64,000 bases of DNA from Leptospira soteropolitanensis (lineage in GTDB: Bacteria > Spirochaetota > Leptospiria > Leptospirales > Leptospiraceae), in contig NZ_JAMQPN010000010.1 of the NCBI RefSeq assembly GCF_026151655.1, positions 62,001 to 126,000 on the forward strand, in the 5' to 3' direction. Position 1 is the stretch's first letter, and each line of letters starts with the position of its first letter. Both the position numbers and the translations under genes were made by a program. Below are positions 9,478-18,870 of the stretch, piece by piece. The notes below the pieces were generated by a model. It was not told the DNA's origin and searched no databases. It saw only the letters and a list, made by a program, of their open reading frames with translations.

Positions 9478-11379
9478 ATGAAACCTCGTTCCTCAAAAAA
9501 CACTGAGTCTTCGGTTAATTCTTCTACTAAGAACAAAAACAAGAAAAAAGAAGAATCCCTTCTTCCGTTTCATTCCCTGCCTCTATTTTTCCCTCTTCCT
9601 GTTTCCTTAAATCGTAAGTCAAAATCCTTTTTTTTGATTTTAAATATTTTCATTTTCTTACAATGCTCCTCCCTACAAGAAAAACCAAAAGAAGTTTATC
9701 ATAATGACAAGACCACTACGGAAAAAGTGGTTTTGTCTAAAATAGAGGATGTAAAAAACTCCGGGATCAAATCACTTTCGTATATGTATCTGTTAGGTGA
9801 TGGAGTTGTGCATTCTGGTTTTCTTGGTGTAGACAAAAAAGGCCAGGTGCAAAGATTCAAAATCGGGAGTATTACCAAACTTTTTACCGGCATAGCTCTT
9901 TTACAATTACAAGAGAGTGGCAAATTAAAGTTAGATGATCCTGTTTCCATTTACCTTCCAGAAGTGGTGGGGATGCCTTCAAGGGGACAAAACTATCGTG
10001 AAATTACCATTCGAGATATTTTAACCCACCAATCGGGATTCCCTTCTGACAGGGCCTCTGGTTTTTTCCTTTCGCCTGATACGAAGGATCCTGAGATTTT
10101 GGCTGCCTTTCGTTCTCTTCCTCAAACACTTTCTCAGATGGAAAGAAATGAACCAGGAAAAGCGCATTCCTATTCTAATTTTGGGTTTGGGCTTCTTGGT
10201 ATCGTGATTGAACGCACTTCAGGTATTGGGATTGAAGAGTATTTCCAAAAGTATCTATTTTCCAAAGCAGGAATGAAACATTCCACCTTGTTAGAGTTAA
10301 ATGATGATTCAGAGTTAGTATCTGGATATTCCGGTTTGTTTTGGAAAACGGAAACCCGTAGACCAGTGATCCGAGATTTGACCGCAGGTTCTCTTTCCAG
10401 TACCGGTGAAGACATGGGACTTTTTTTGAAGGCATTGTTTCAAAGTAAAAGAGGGAATGGCCTTCTTTCGGCATCTAGTTTTTCCGAATTCCATCAGATC
10501 CAAAAAGGACCCAACTCCAATTTTCAAATGAAGTTAGGGCTTCCTGTTTTGATAGAAGAAATGAAGAGTGGTGAAAAAAGTATTTGGATTTCAGGTCACT
10601 CAGGATCGTTACCTCCGTTTTTTGCTGATTTGATTTATGATCCAGAATCAGAAACGGCAAGTTTTCTTGTGGGAAACACTCTGAGTTTTGGCACTGCTTC
10701 GATTCGACCAGCGAACAAAGATATTTTGGAGATTGCATACGAATATAAAACTGGATTAAAATTAGAATCCCCGCCGCTGTCAGAACGAAACATTCAAAAC
10801 AAATTGGATGGTTTTTACGGTCTTTATGTTTCTCCTTTGGGAATCCATGAGGTAAAACCAGGAAATCCATCTAAAATAGAAATGATGGGTTTTGACTTTG
10901 ATTTAGTAGAAAAGGACAATCGTTTTGGAGCCAACTTACGTCTGTTTTTCGGCTTGATCCCAATAAAAGAAAAAACTTTAGAATCCATGCGGATCGAATT
11001 TGAACCTTGGGAAGGACATCCCATTTTTACCATGTACTCACTGAATGCAGCCAAAGGAAGTTGGGGTTTTGGAGTTATGATTCAACCGAATCACCGGGTG
11101 CCAGAAAAAACTTTTTTTACTACTTATCAAACGAATGATCCTTTTTCCCTCATATCAAGAGTGGAGCTTAAAGAAGATAAACGTGGGTTTATTCATGCCA
11201 CGGTATATTATTCGTTAGGTGGTATGGAGAATTCAAATCAATTCCCTTGCCAACTAGAGTCAGAATCCACACTTAGGATTCTTGGTTTTGGTCGCAATTT
11301 AGGAGAAAGGATGGATCTAAAGAAAGTGGATGGAAAACCGGTTCTTATGTATTCGGGGATTGAATTTCTAGGGAGATAG
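9478..11379 (+). CDS. Serine hydrolase of the beta-lactamase/class C family, putative lipoprotein
   Basis: This 633-residue protein belongs to the serine beta-lactamase/esterase (ABH/class C-like) superfamily. The S-x-x-K catalytic motif is SITK (in KIGSITKLF), the second motif is Y-S-N (HSYSNFGFGLLG), and a third motif HSG lies in SGHSGSLPPF. A hydrophobic stretch ends in FLQCSS, a lipobox, but about 55 basic and serine-rich residues precede it. No in-frame internal ATG was found nearer, so the signal peptide would be unusually long. AGGGG lies only 2-3 bases before the ATG. The last roughly 200 residues form an extra beta-rich domain. Substrate is unknown; it could be a peptidase, esterase or penicillin-binding enzyme. 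Confidence 0.83.
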   Translation: MKPRSSKNTESSVNSSTKNKNKKKEESLLPFHSLPLFFPLPVSLNRKSKSFFLILNIFIFLQCSSLQEKPKEVYHNDKTTTEKVVLSKIEDVKNSGIKSLSYMYLLGDGVVHSGFLGVDKKGQVQRFKIGSITKLFTGIALLQLQESGKLKLDDPVSIYLPEVVGMPSRGQNYREITIRDILTHQSGFPSDRASGFFLSPDTKDPEILAAFRSLPQTLSQMERNEPGKAHSYSNFGFGLLGIVIERTSGIGIEEYFQKYLFSKAGMKHSTLLELNDDSELVSGYSGLFWKTETRRPVIRDLTAGSLSSTGEDMGLFLKALFQSKRGNGLLSASSFSEFHQIQKGPNSNFQMKLGLPVLIEEMKSGEKSIWISGHSGSLPPFFADLIYDPESETASFLVGNTLSFGTASIRPANKDILEIAYEYKTGLKLESPPLSERNIQNKLDGFYGLYVSPLGIHEVKPGNPSKIEMMGFDFDLVEKDNRFGANLRLFFGLIPIKEKTLESMRIEFEPWEGHPIFTMYSLNAAKGSWGFGVMIQPNHRVPEKTFFTTYQTNDPFSLISRVELKEDKRGFIHATVYYSLGGMENSNQFPCQLESESTLRILGFGRNLGERMDLKKVDGKPVLMYSGIEFLGR

Positions 11380-11385
11380 GGGATA

Positions 11386-11414
11386 AAAAAAGCGGAGGGG
11401 TTCCTCCGCTTTTT
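11386..11414. terminator. Bidirectional rho-independent terminator
   Basis: AGCGGAGG (11391-11398) and CCTCCGCT (11403-11410) form a perfect 8-base stem with a short GGTT loop. It is flanked by an A-run on the left and a T-run on the right. It lies between the plus-strand hydrolase gene and the minus-strand lipoprotein gene and can serve both. Confidence 0.9.
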
Positions 11415-11472
11415 CCACCAAACAAAGATTTAACTCGTTGCCAGGTAATCATAACTAACCATATAAGTTTTG

Positions 11473-11967
11473 TTATTTTTTTAGTCTTCCCGTATGACCA
11501 GAAGGACCAGTAAGAGTTGCAGCTTTACCAGAAACTGTCACACAAACGTCTGGAAAGAAAAATCCATCTACTTGTGTAGTAGTTTTTGTATCGAGCAGGA
11601 TATCCCCATCAGTTTTTTTGAGTGCACGGTGATACGCTGCACCTGTAACCGAATAGTTGGGTACTGTATATGCCAGTAAAGCAGACTTAGCGTGGTAGTA
11701 TCCACTAAATGTAACAATAGCAAGATACCATTCTAAGGCATTTAATTCAACGTTTGAATCACCAAGAACTGGCTGAACGACTCCTTCATTAGTGAACCAA
11801 CCCAACTCGTAATTACAAGCTTTGGCAGAGGTTTCTTGACCAATGTCATAAGCAGCTTCTGCTAACGGCAAAGTTGCAACTCTTGATGAAAGTAAAGTAG
11901 AAGTAGAAGATTTACAATTCACCATGATGGTTGCAACAGAAAGTAGAACAACAATGATTTTTTTCAT
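11473..11967 (-). CDS. Small putative lipoprotein (TRL-like family suspected)
   Basis: A 164-residue exported protein with a short signal peptide, MKKIIVVLLSVATIMVNC, giving a lipobox cysteine at residue 18. It is related to the next gene upstream. Both have a G-x-T-x-x-K-x-C segment (SAKACNYEL here), an alanine-containing central helix, and a C-terminal C-V/I-T-V-x-x-K-A pattern (DVCVTVSGKAATL). The overall pattern resembles the TRL-like lipoprotein family, but that is a comparison from memory. Two conserved cysteines in the mature part may form a disulfide. It follows its paralogue by 12 bases and ends at a strong terminator. Function unknown. Confidence 0.75.
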   Translation of the reverse strand: MKKIIVVLLSVATIMVNCKSSTSTLLSSRVATLPLAEAAYDIGQETSAKACNYELGWFTNEGVVQPVLGDSNVELNALEWYLAIVTFSGYYHAKSALLAYTVPNYSVTGAAYHRALKKTDGDILLDTKTTTQVDGFFFPDVCVTVSGKAATLTGPSGHTGRLKK

Positions 11968-11979
11968 GTCCGCTCTCCC

Positions 11980-12375
11980 TTATTTCACAGGGCCAGTTTT
12001 TAGTGTGATCGCTTTTGCCTTAACGGTGATACAAGTGCTAGAAGCAAAAAAGTAGTTTGTAGACTCATATTCAAATCTTGGATTTACCAAGTAGTTTGCA
12101 CCTTCCACTTTGGAAATCGCATCAAAGATCGCTTGAGCTTCAATGTAATCATTTGTAAAAACAGAAGAGACGAATCCAATTTTTCTAGTTGCTCCTGTAG
12201 GGAAAATTAGAATTCTTCCACCACAAGATTTACCTGTTGTGTCACCGCTGATTGTATAATCTGCAGGTGCAAGATCTACAGGTGTTGTGTACAAACCTGG
12301 AATAGTTTTTGTAGTAGATGAGCAGTTAGCAACAAACGCTACTGCAACGATTAAAAAAAGTAGACTTTTTTTCAA
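11980..12375 (-). CDS. Small putative lipoprotein, paralogue of the neighbouring gene
   Basis: A 131-residue protein with signal peptide MKKSLLFLIVAVAFVANC, with cysteine 18 as the lipidation site. The mature part contains GDTTGKSCGG, a helix with AQAIFDAISKVEGANY, and a C-terminal STCITVKAKAITL segment. All of these align with the downstream paralogue. The layout recalls TRL-like lipoproteins (glycine/cysteine motif, Ala-rich helix, final Cys strand). A purine-rich GGAGGAAC lies before the ATG. It probably leads a two-gene operon of surface or periplasmic lipoproteins. Function unknown. Confidence 0.77.
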   Translation of the reverse strand: MKKSLLFLIVAVAFVANCSSTTKTIPGLYTTPVDLAPADYTISGDTTGKSCGGRILIFPTGATRKIGFVSSVFTNDYIEAQAIFDAISKVEGANYLVNPRFEYESTNYFFASSTCITVKAKAITLKTGPVK

Positions 12376-12435
12376 GTTAAGTTCCTCCGAAAGTCCAAAT
12401 TAGTAAGGTTAATTTGAATCAGTCAAACTAAATTA

Positions 12436-13197
12436 TTAAATCTGTGATTCAATTTCTTTCCAAACCTTTTGAAAATTTCTGGATCGGTCTAAATAATTGT
12501 AACGAGTGTTTACGGGTTCCTTTTGTTTTGATTCTAATCCTTCCACGTGTAAAACGGTTTTTGTTTCCATCTGAACCCAAACGAGGATCAGTTTTGCCCT
12601 AACGCCAGCCATACAACCCCAGTCTTGCCCGTTGAACCAACCTGCATTATGTGAATAAGAATATTGCACTATAGGAATCAATAAAACACCACGTTTCCCT
12701 TTAAAATCATAGCCGGATTGCAACTTAAATTCAGGTATTTCGTTGGGAATGTTGATATTATCAACACCTTCATCGATCACTTTTGTGAAATCTTTTCGGA
12801 ACTGAACTTGGAAGAGTTTAGATGGTTGCGGAATGGTAAATTTTTGGTAAGATTTTAGACTTTTTGTCAAGATTGCTTGGACGGTATTTACGGATTCTTC
12901 CTTAACCCCTGTTTCGTTGAGAAACTCTATCTGTTTGGTAACAACTTGCTCTCCCCAGATGGTTTTTTCTCTGCTGATCCCGCCAGAAAAATTGATATCA
13001 CCAACAAACAGATTCTTGTTGTAGATTTCCTTTTTGTTGGTTATGGGGATGAGATCTTTTAAGAGTAAAATTTCTTCTGATATAAAAAGTTCAGATTCGC
13101 CAAGCGCTGGCAAACGAGAGAGGGCCGAACTACTGGAGGAACAAGAGGCAAAAAAAGAAAGGATTAGAAAAATAATCGGAAGTAGTAATGTCTGCAT
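12436..13197 (-). CDS. Putative lipoprotein of unknown function
   Basis: I place the start at the ATG at 13195-13197, which has AGGTGA a few bases upstream. It gives the signal peptide MQTLLLPIIFLILSFFASC followed by a serine-rich tether (CSSSSSALS), a good lipoprotein N-terminus. The longer reading frame, starting at 13284, would overlap the divergent gene and bury the signal peptide. The mature protein of about 230 residues has no motif I know; it has a C-terminal region with paired tryptophans and cysteine (NGQDWGCMAG). It lies head-to-head with the DUF4105 gene. Confidence 0.7.
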   Translation of the reverse strand: MQTLLLPIIFLILSFFASCSSSSSALSRLPALGESELFISEEILLLKDLIPITNKKEIYNKNLFVGDINFSGGISREKTIWGEQVVTKQIEFLNETGVKEESVNTVQAILTKSLKSYQKFTIPQPSKLFQVQFRKDFTKVIDEGVDNINIPNEIPEFKLQSGYDFKGKRGVLLIPIVQYSYSHNAGWFNGQDWGCMAGVRAKLILVWVQMETKTVLHVEGLESKQKEPVNTRYNYLDRSRNFQKVWKEIESQI

Positions 13198-13271
13198 TTC
13201 ACCTATTGAAAGGCATTCAGACCTAAGAAAAAAGCATTTTTTCATTTTGGCCCATACAGATTCTCGTCTTT

Positions 13272-15329
13272 GTGTTTGGGCCAAGGCGAAAATTATGGGT
13301 AATTTGTTTTCTTGTGCTGGTAAGCAGCGGAAAACTATTTATTCTTAAGGCAGACCCTTTAGTCCTTGAAACGTTTGATCTCCAGAAGACAAAAGAATGG
13401 GGGCGGTACCAACCGAATTCTCCTGAAAATTCTCATCAATTAACAGAACTTTTATTACAATCAGATAAACTTCGATTATATGAAGATGTTGGCTGGATTC
13501 AGTTGCTTCATTATGAAAAAAAAGGAGAGGGGAAATTTAAAAGTGAAGTAAATTCAGAACGTTTCTTTTTTGATCCCAAGGGAAGGGTAAATCCGAGGGC
13601 AGAACTAGAAGCTACAATTCGAAGTTTTTTTGTAACAGAAGCGATCCCTGATAGTTTGCTGCATCCACTTTGTTCTTATCCTGCTCGTTATAATTTTCTT
13701 AAAAAACACTTATTTTTTGAATTTTTTGATATATCGAAAGTTAGGTGTGATCGGTATAAAAATTGGAAGAATTCTTTGCAGGTAAATTCGGTATCCATTG
13801 TTTTTGCTTCATACTATTTACAATCTCCTGCTTCCTACTTTGGACATACATTATTAAAACTGAATCAAAATGCGAATGCCATTTCTCAATCAGAAATATT
13901 GGATTATGGCTTAAATTATGCGGCAGATGCTCAAAGTATAAATCCAATAAGTTACGCCTATTTTGGGTTAACTGGTGGTTACCAAGGAAAGTTTTATCTT
14001 TTTCCGTATTACTTAAAAGTAAATGAATATAATGATTTGGAAAATCGCGATCTTTGGGAGTATGAAATTAGATTAAATGAAGAAGAGGTGGATATTTTAA
14101 TTTCCCATTTATGGGAATTGTCTAGAGCTGAGTTCCATTATTATTTTTTAAATAAAAATTGTTCATATCAATTAATGGAATTATTGGAAGTTGCTAAACC
14201 GAATTTGGATTTAAAGTCGAAGTTGGGAATTGTGGTCTCACCGGTAGATACAATTAAATTCTATTTAAGCACAAAGGATTTGATATCTGAAAAAAAATTT
14301 CGACCGTCACTATATACAGAAATTAAATCAAAACTCTTGGAAATGAATGCAGAGGAAAAAGAAATATTTTGGGCATTGACTGACTTCTCCAATACTCGTA
14401 TGGAAGTAAATAGGTTATTAGAAACTCCTAATAAGATTCGATCGGATTTAATTTTAGATGCTGTTTTAGAAACTTATCGGTATCAAAAAAATAGAGGCGT
14501 TGATTTTTCAGAATCAGCGAAACTTAGCTACAAACAGTGGTTAAATTTGAGAAGTCAAATAAAAGAGGAGAACTTGGATTATAAGTTAAATTTTGAAACA
14601 AGTTTTCCCCCAGAATCGTCCCATCCAATGGGAAGGGTTTCCTTAGGTAGTGGATATTCCAACTTGGGTAGTTTTGTGGAATGGAAATATCGTCTAGCTT
14701 ATCATGATTTGTTAAATTCTTCTAAGGGTTCTACGCCTAACGGTGAGTTGGTGTTTTTTGACGGGGCAGTTCGCAATTACGAAGGTAAAAGACCTGAATT
14801 TTCGTCTTTATCAATCATGCGAATTCTTTCTTTACAGCCTTACAATTCCATATCCAAACAATTGTCTTACTTATTTGATTTTGGTTGGCAGACCACTGTT
14901 TTTACTAAGGAAAAAGATTATTTTAGTCAGGTTCGCTCTATTGATGATTCGAATCCTTATTACAGAAAGCAGGTATCTAATATTGATGTTGGCGTCGGCT
15001 ATACTTTAGCTGATGAGTTTTCCAAATCCTCACCTAAATTTGGAGTATTTTCATTATTAGCTGGAGGTAAGTTCCAATCGCACCCATCATTTGAAACTGG
15101 ATCTCGGTTTGGACCCAATGTCCAAGGAATCTATCAAAAAGAATTGGGAAATTGGAAAATCTTAGGAAGTCTCATTGCACAGCATTATACATTTAGTCGT
15201 GATCTAAATGTCGGTGTAGGTAGTCTCAAATTGCGGTATTTGTTTTCAGATACCGCAGAATTTAGATTAGAGTTATTTTCAGAGAGACTGTATAGAGAGT
15301 TTAACCTCTCCTTTCACTATTTGTTTTGA
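13272..15329 (+). CDS. DUF4105/Lnb-type periplasmic protein with probable C-terminal outer-membrane barrel
   Basis: This 685-residue exported protein starts at a GTG with the basic, hydrophobic leader FGPRRKLWVICFLVLVSS. The middle region (about residues 175-310) matches the DUF4105 domain, now named the Lnb N-terminal periplasmic domain. It has ASYFGHTLLKL with a conserved histidine, a tyrosine-rich GLTGGYQGKFYLFPYY stretch, and NKNCSYQLMELLE with the conserved cysteine. These would form a Cys-His active site as in related papain-like amidases and acyltransferases. The C-terminal roughly 250 residues are rich in alternating aromatic strands and end in FHYLF, typical of an outer-membrane barrel. 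Lnb proteins in Bacteroidota have been described as lipoprotein N-acyltransferases; the same role here is inference. Confidence 0.75.
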   Translation: MFGPRRKLWVICFLVLVSSGKLFILKADPLVLETFDLQKTKEWGRYQPNSPENSHQLTELLLQSDKLRLYEDVGWIQLLHYEKKGEGKFKSEVNSERFFFDPKGRVNPRAELEATIRSFFVTEAIPDSLLHPLCSYPARYNFLKKHLFFEFFDISKVRCDRYKNWKNSLQVNSVSIVFASYYLQSPASYFGHTLLKLNQNANAISQSEILDYGLNYAADAQSINPISYAYFGLTGGYQGKFYLFPYYLKVNEYNDLENRDLWEYEIRLNEEEVDILISHLWELSRAEFHYYFLNKNCSYQLMELLEVAKPNLDLKSKLGIVVSPVDTIKFYLSTKDLISEKKFRPSLYTEIKSKLLEMNAEEKEIFWALTDFSNTRMEVNRLLETPNKIRSDLILDAVLETYRYQKNRGVDFSESAKLSYKQWLNLRSQIKEENLDYKLNFETSFPPESSHPMGRVSLGSGYSNLGSFVEWKYRLAYHDLLNSSKGSTPNGELVFFDGAVRNYEGKRPEFSSLSIMRILSLQPYNSISKQLSYLFDFGWQTTVFTKEKDYFSQVRSIDDSNPYYRKQVSNIDVGVGYTLADEFSKSSPKFGVFSLLAGGKFQSHPSFETGSRFGPNVQGIYQKELGNWKILGSLIAQHYTFSRDLNVGVGSLKLRYLFSDTAEFRLELFSERLYREFNLSFHYLF

Positions 15330-15356
15330 TGATTATTTGAGTAATAAGCATTGAGT

Positions 15357-16691
15357 TTAAGATTCCTCTGGTATAACCTGTTTTTGATTTCTATAATGCG
15401 CAATGTAGGTGATAAGCACTAATGTTCCGACAGGAACAGCAAAATAGATATGTACTTGAATGAGTCCTGCAATCATTCCCAAAATTCCGCCTAAAAATTG
15501 TATCACAACAAGGTTTCCACCGGTATTATCCAAAATCATTTTTTCCAAATCATCTGTATCAAGAGCCATCACTCGTTCTTCCACAAGAGCAGTAACATTG
15601 ATATTGTGGACAAATTTTTCTATATTGGTTTTGAGATAAACTTTCCCTTCTTCGCTATTCATAAATTCAAGAAGGCGTTTTTTAACCCAATCTACAGCAC
15701 GAAAGAAATTCTTTTCAATTTCTTCCCAGTTGTTCGGATCATCTAAATAGGACTGCAACCTTTCAATTCCCGATGGCAAAAGGTTTTGTCTGGCATAGTC
15801 GCCACTGGCTTCCAACCAATTGGAAATTTTTCCTGTGATGAATTCTTGTGTTTCTTTGGAGTTTAATCGTTCCTGAAGGCCTGCCATCATTTCGTCCATC
15901 ATCTTCATAAACTGATCTGAAGTTTCTGGATCTTTAACGAAACGTTCCAAAAGTTCACGAATGGCATCTTCATTGAAAGAAAAAATCTTTTTCACTCCGA
16001 TTCCAATTTTACCAAGAGTACTTCTGGTTTTTAAATACTCTTCCAAACCTTCGTTGAGTAAGTTTGCGAGCTTCGGCATTTCTTCTAAAAGAATCACTCG
16101 AAGTTGTTTTCCTAGTTCTTCACGATTGGTTTCTTCTGTTAAATAATAGGTGAGGCGATTTTTTGTATAGTCCCAAAGTTTTTGTACTTCTTCCGGGCGT
16201 TCTGCCATCTTTTTCATTGTCTCTTCTGAAAAATCAAAGATGACTTCTAAAATTTCTGGTCCTCTTTCCTTTAACATGGATATGATTTTGGTCACAAGCA
16301 TGGTGCGGATTTCTTCGTTATGAATTGCCTCATCAATTTCTTTGACAATTTTTTGTATCCCAGTTTCTACTAGGTTTCGTTCATAGATATAAGTTAAAAT
16401 GATATCGGGGTGAAGTAAATTACTTTGGATACTTTCACCAAGTGATTTTGCGATTTTTGATTTGTTTTTGGGAACAAGGCCTGACCAACCAAGCACCTTA
16501 CCATGTTTAGGTTGGAATAACATTTTGATCGCTAGAAAATTTGTGAAATAACCCACCATCCCTGCCATAAGCACCACGAAAACCGCGTTGACCCAAACAT
16601 TTCCTTCGTAATAAAGTTGGAATCCTCCACCAATGATGGAGAAGATAACAAGGAGTCTACGGTACCAAGTATCTAATTTTGCTACATCCAT
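15357..16691 (-). CDS. DUF445-family membrane protein
   Basis: This 444-residue protein has two hydrophobic segments near the N-terminus (about residues 10-55). It then has the DUF445 signature GYFTNFLAIKMLFQP and GLVPKNKSKIAKSLGESI. A long charged helical region follows (about residues 85-390), with a final transmembrane hairpin at about 395-435. The family is common in bacteria and its role is unknown. It follows the SDR gene by 1 base on the same strand, so it is the last gene of a rimI-SDR-DUF445 transcript. Confidence 0.85.
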   Translation of the reverse strand: MDVAKLDTWYRRLLVIFSIIGGGFQLYYEGNVWVNAVFVVLMAGMVGYFTNFLAIKMLFQPKHGKVLGWSGLVPKNKSKIAKSLGESIQSNLLHPDIILTYIYERNLVETGIQKIVKEIDEAIHNEEIRTMLVTKIISMLKERGPEILEVIFDFSEETMKKMAERPEEVQKLWDYTKNRLTYYLTEETNREELGKQLRVILLEEMPKLANLLNEGLEEYLKTRSTLGKIGIGVKKIFSFNEDAIRELLERFVKDPETSDQFMKMMDEMMAGLQERLNSKETQEFITGKISNWLEASGDYARQNLLPSGIERLQSYLDDPNNWEEIEKNFFRAVDWVKKRLLEFMNSEEGKVYLKTNIEKFVHNINVTALVEERVMALDTDDLEKMILDNTGGNLVVIQFLGGILGMIAGLIQVHIYFAVPVGTLVLITYIAHYRNQKQVIPEES

Positions 16692-16692
16692 C

Positions 16693-17466
16693 CTATTCCT
16701 CTTCCAACTTTAAATATCGTCCGCTTAATCTACGTAAGAAACCTCTTGGGATTAGTTCTGATACAGTGATTGCTCCTTGATTGAAGGAACCAGTGATACA
16801 AACCGCTTGGTTATAACGAAGTGCATTTAATGATTCCTCCACAACAACATCTGCATTTTGCCACATAAAGGATGGATATTTAGATTTGTTAATCCCTGCT
16901 CTTTGGTGGAAGTCTGAATGAGTGAGTCCAGGACAAAGTGCTTGGACATAAATCCCATGAAGTTTTGCTTCTTCGTGGATGGACTCAGTAAAGGATTTAA
17001 CGAAAGCTTTGGTGGCTGCATAAATGGCACTACCTGGTGCAGGCAAATAACCGGCGATAGATGCTACGTTAATTAAATAACCTTTTTTATTTTTTTTGAA
17101 TCGGTTGAGCGTGACGTGACTTAGGTGCACTAAAGTTTTTACATTCAGATTGACTTCATCTAATTCTTTGTCTAGTGGAAGAGCTGCAAACTCACCCACA
17201 GTTCCAAATCCTGCATTGTTGACGAGAAGTTCTGCGTCTTTGTCTTTGGAAATGATATCAGCTAGTTCTTCCACATCCTTTTTTTTGGTAAGATCTAAAG
17301 CGAAGTATTTTAATATACCCCTGGATTTAGGTTCTAATTCTAAAATAACTTTTTTTAAATCGGATTCCGTACGGGAAATTAAAAAGACATTATAGTCTTT
17401 TGCAAGAGCACGAACAAATTCTTTTCCAATTCCTTGGGATGCGCCAGTGACATATGCATTTTTCAT
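16693..17466 (-). CDS. Short-chain dehydrogenase/reductase
   Basis: A classical SDR of 257 residues. The NAD(P)-binding motif is TGASQGIG (residues about 8-15), the structural motif is NNAGFG (about 85), and the catalytic serine lies in NVASIAGYLP. The Y-x-x-x-K catalytic pair is YAATK near residue 149. The sequence resembles the DltE/YqjQ group of SDRs that act on acyl or keto substrates. The substrate is unknown. The start overlaps the rimI-like stop by 4 bases. The C-terminus is basic (RRLSGRYLKLEEE). Confidence 0.88.
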   Translation of the reverse strand: MKNAYVTGASQGIGKEFVRALAKDYNVFLISRTESDLKKVILELEPKSRGILKYFALDLTKKKDVEELADIISKDKDAELLVNNAGFGTVGEFAALPLDKELDEVNLNVKTLVHLSHVTLNRFKKNKKGYLINVASIAGYLPAPGSAIYAATKAFVKSFTESIHEEAKLHGIYVQALCPGLTHSDFHQRAGINKSKYPSFMWQNADVVVEESLNALRYNQAVCITGSFNQGAITVSELIPRGFLRRLSGRYLKLEEE

Positions 17467-17891
17467 TCTGATGGATTCCTTTTCATTAGGACGGCTGTAG
17501 ATCCGTCCGGGTAATATTTTTTGCGTCTCTCTAATTCGATAAAACCAACGGATTGGTAGAGTGTTACGGCACCATAATTTGATTCCTTTACTTCCAAAAA
17601 GAATTCTTTTTTTGGAAATTCTTGGAATAATGCCATCAAAAGATTTTTTGCCAAACCTAACTTTCGATAGTTGGGAAGTGTTGCGATCCGAAAGATTTCA
17701 ATCTCCCAAGGAGTTTCACAAATAAGTGCATAACTCTTTATTTCTGGATCTCCCAAACCGAAAGCCACATGGAATTCAAGATGGGTTTGGATCATTTTTT
17801 CTGTCCATTCCTCTCCCGAAAAACAAAGAGATTCCCACCCAAGGAGGAGGGGAAGATCGGATTCACCCAGCCTTCGAAAACTATGAGACAT
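17463..17891 (-). CDS. rimI: GNAT acetyltransferase, RimI-like
   Basis: A small GNAT-fold acetyltransferase of about 142 residues. The acetyl-CoA-binding motif A is visible as RIATLPNYRKLGLAKNLLMAL (corresponding to the Q/RxxGxG/A loop). Motif B is LEVKESNYGAVTLYQSVGF, which matches RimI-type enzymes that acetylate the N-terminal alanine of ribosomal protein S18. ATG 17889-17891 is preferred over a GTG two codons upstream. It heads the rimI-SDR-DUF445 operon by overlapping starts and stops. Ribosomal substrate is inferred from family resemblance. Confidence 0.8.
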   Translation of the reverse strand: MSHSFRRLGESDLPLLLGWESLCFSGEEWTEKMIQTHLEFHVAFGLGDPEIKSYALICETPWEIEIFRIATLPNYRKLGLAKNLLMALFQEFPKKEFFLEVKESNYGAVTLYQSVGFIELERRKKYYPDGSTAVLMKRNPSE

Positions 17892-17941
17892 AATCACATT
17901 TTTTTCTTTTCATCTAAAAGAAAGAAACTAAAATCGAACCG

Positions 17942-18859
17942 ATGGGCACAAAAAACAGCAGGTTTTCTTTGGTCTCCTTGCCACTCGGTTTTTTCCTCCT
18001 CCTGCTTGGATTCAGTTTGATCGGCTGTGACTATCTCAAGTCCCTTACCGAATCTAAATACCGCAAACGAATTGGAGGAGAATTGCCTTCCGAAAAAGAC
18101 ATCGTCAATTGGAAAGAGAAGTTGGCTTTGGAAGAGGCTGAAATCGAAGAGATGGACAAACGGATTCGCAAAATGGTCCAAAAGTCCAACCAGTCGGCTG
18201 CCCTTTCTTGGAAAATTGCCCGAGCTTATATGCGAGCCGGCTCTGCTGACCTAGGTGTCCGTTATTATGAAGAAGCAATCGGAGAAACTTTGCCAAATGC
18301 AAAACAGGGTGGATATGAAATCCACTCTTATGAGTCTGCTTTACCTTTTTTTGAAAAAGCTATCCAATCTGGAAAGTTAGACAAGCAGTTGTTATATGAG
18401 ACTGCTGTCGCTTATGCTAATGCTTCCAAGGATATGGGGTGGGAGCCGGTCAGACGAAATCGTGCGGTTGGACTTTTGAAACAACTTTCCAAATTAGACA
18501 AAGAGGATTCTAGATTCCCATTTCAATTGGCTCTCATTTATTTTGATTCTTCTTTGAAGGATGAAGCATGGAATGGAAAACTTTCGAATGGCTATGATGA
18601 AGTAGAGATTGCTTTTTTACTTCTCGATCAAATCCTACGCAAAGAACCTTACAATGTCCCAACTCGGTTTGCTAAGGCCAATTTTTTATACCAAGTGGGA
18701 AAAACAAATTTAGCCTATGATGAATATACACGAATCAAATCTATATTGGAAGAGATGAAAGAAAAAGGTTCGATTCGAGAACCTTTGGAAGAAAATTCTT
18801 CTTATCGCAATGTGATTAAAAATCTAAACCAATTAGGGGCCCAAAACAAATCAAACTGA
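17942..18859 (+). CDS. TPR-repeat putative lipoprotein
   Basis: This 305-residue protein has a long hydrophobic leader (SLPLGFFLLLLGFSLIGC) ending in the lipobox LIGC at about residue 29. The mature part is helical. It has repeated segments of the TPR type (WKIARAYMRAGSADLGVRYYEEAI, LLYETAVAYANASKDMGW, FRFAKANFLYQVGKTNLAYDEY-like spacing). Such lipoproteins usually scaffold envelope complexes. It is divergent from rimI and is followed 11 bases later by dprA, with which it may be cotranscribed. Confidence 0.75.
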   Translation: MGTKNSRFSLVSLPLGFFLLLLGFSLIGCDYLKSLTESKYRKRIGGELPSEKDIVNWKEKLALEEAEIEEMDKRIRKMVQKSNQSAALSWKIARAYMRAGSADLGVRYYEEAIGETLPNAKQGGYEIHSYESALPFFEKAIQSGKLDKQLLYETAVAYANASKDMGWEPVRRNRAVGLLKQLSKLDKEDSRFPFQLALIYFDSSLKDEAWNGKLSNGYDEVEIAFLLLDQILRKEPYNVPTRFAKANFLYQVGKTNLAYDEYTRIKSILEEMKEKGSIREPLEENSSYRNVIKNLNQLGAQNKSN

Positions 18860-18870
18860 CCTCTTAGATT

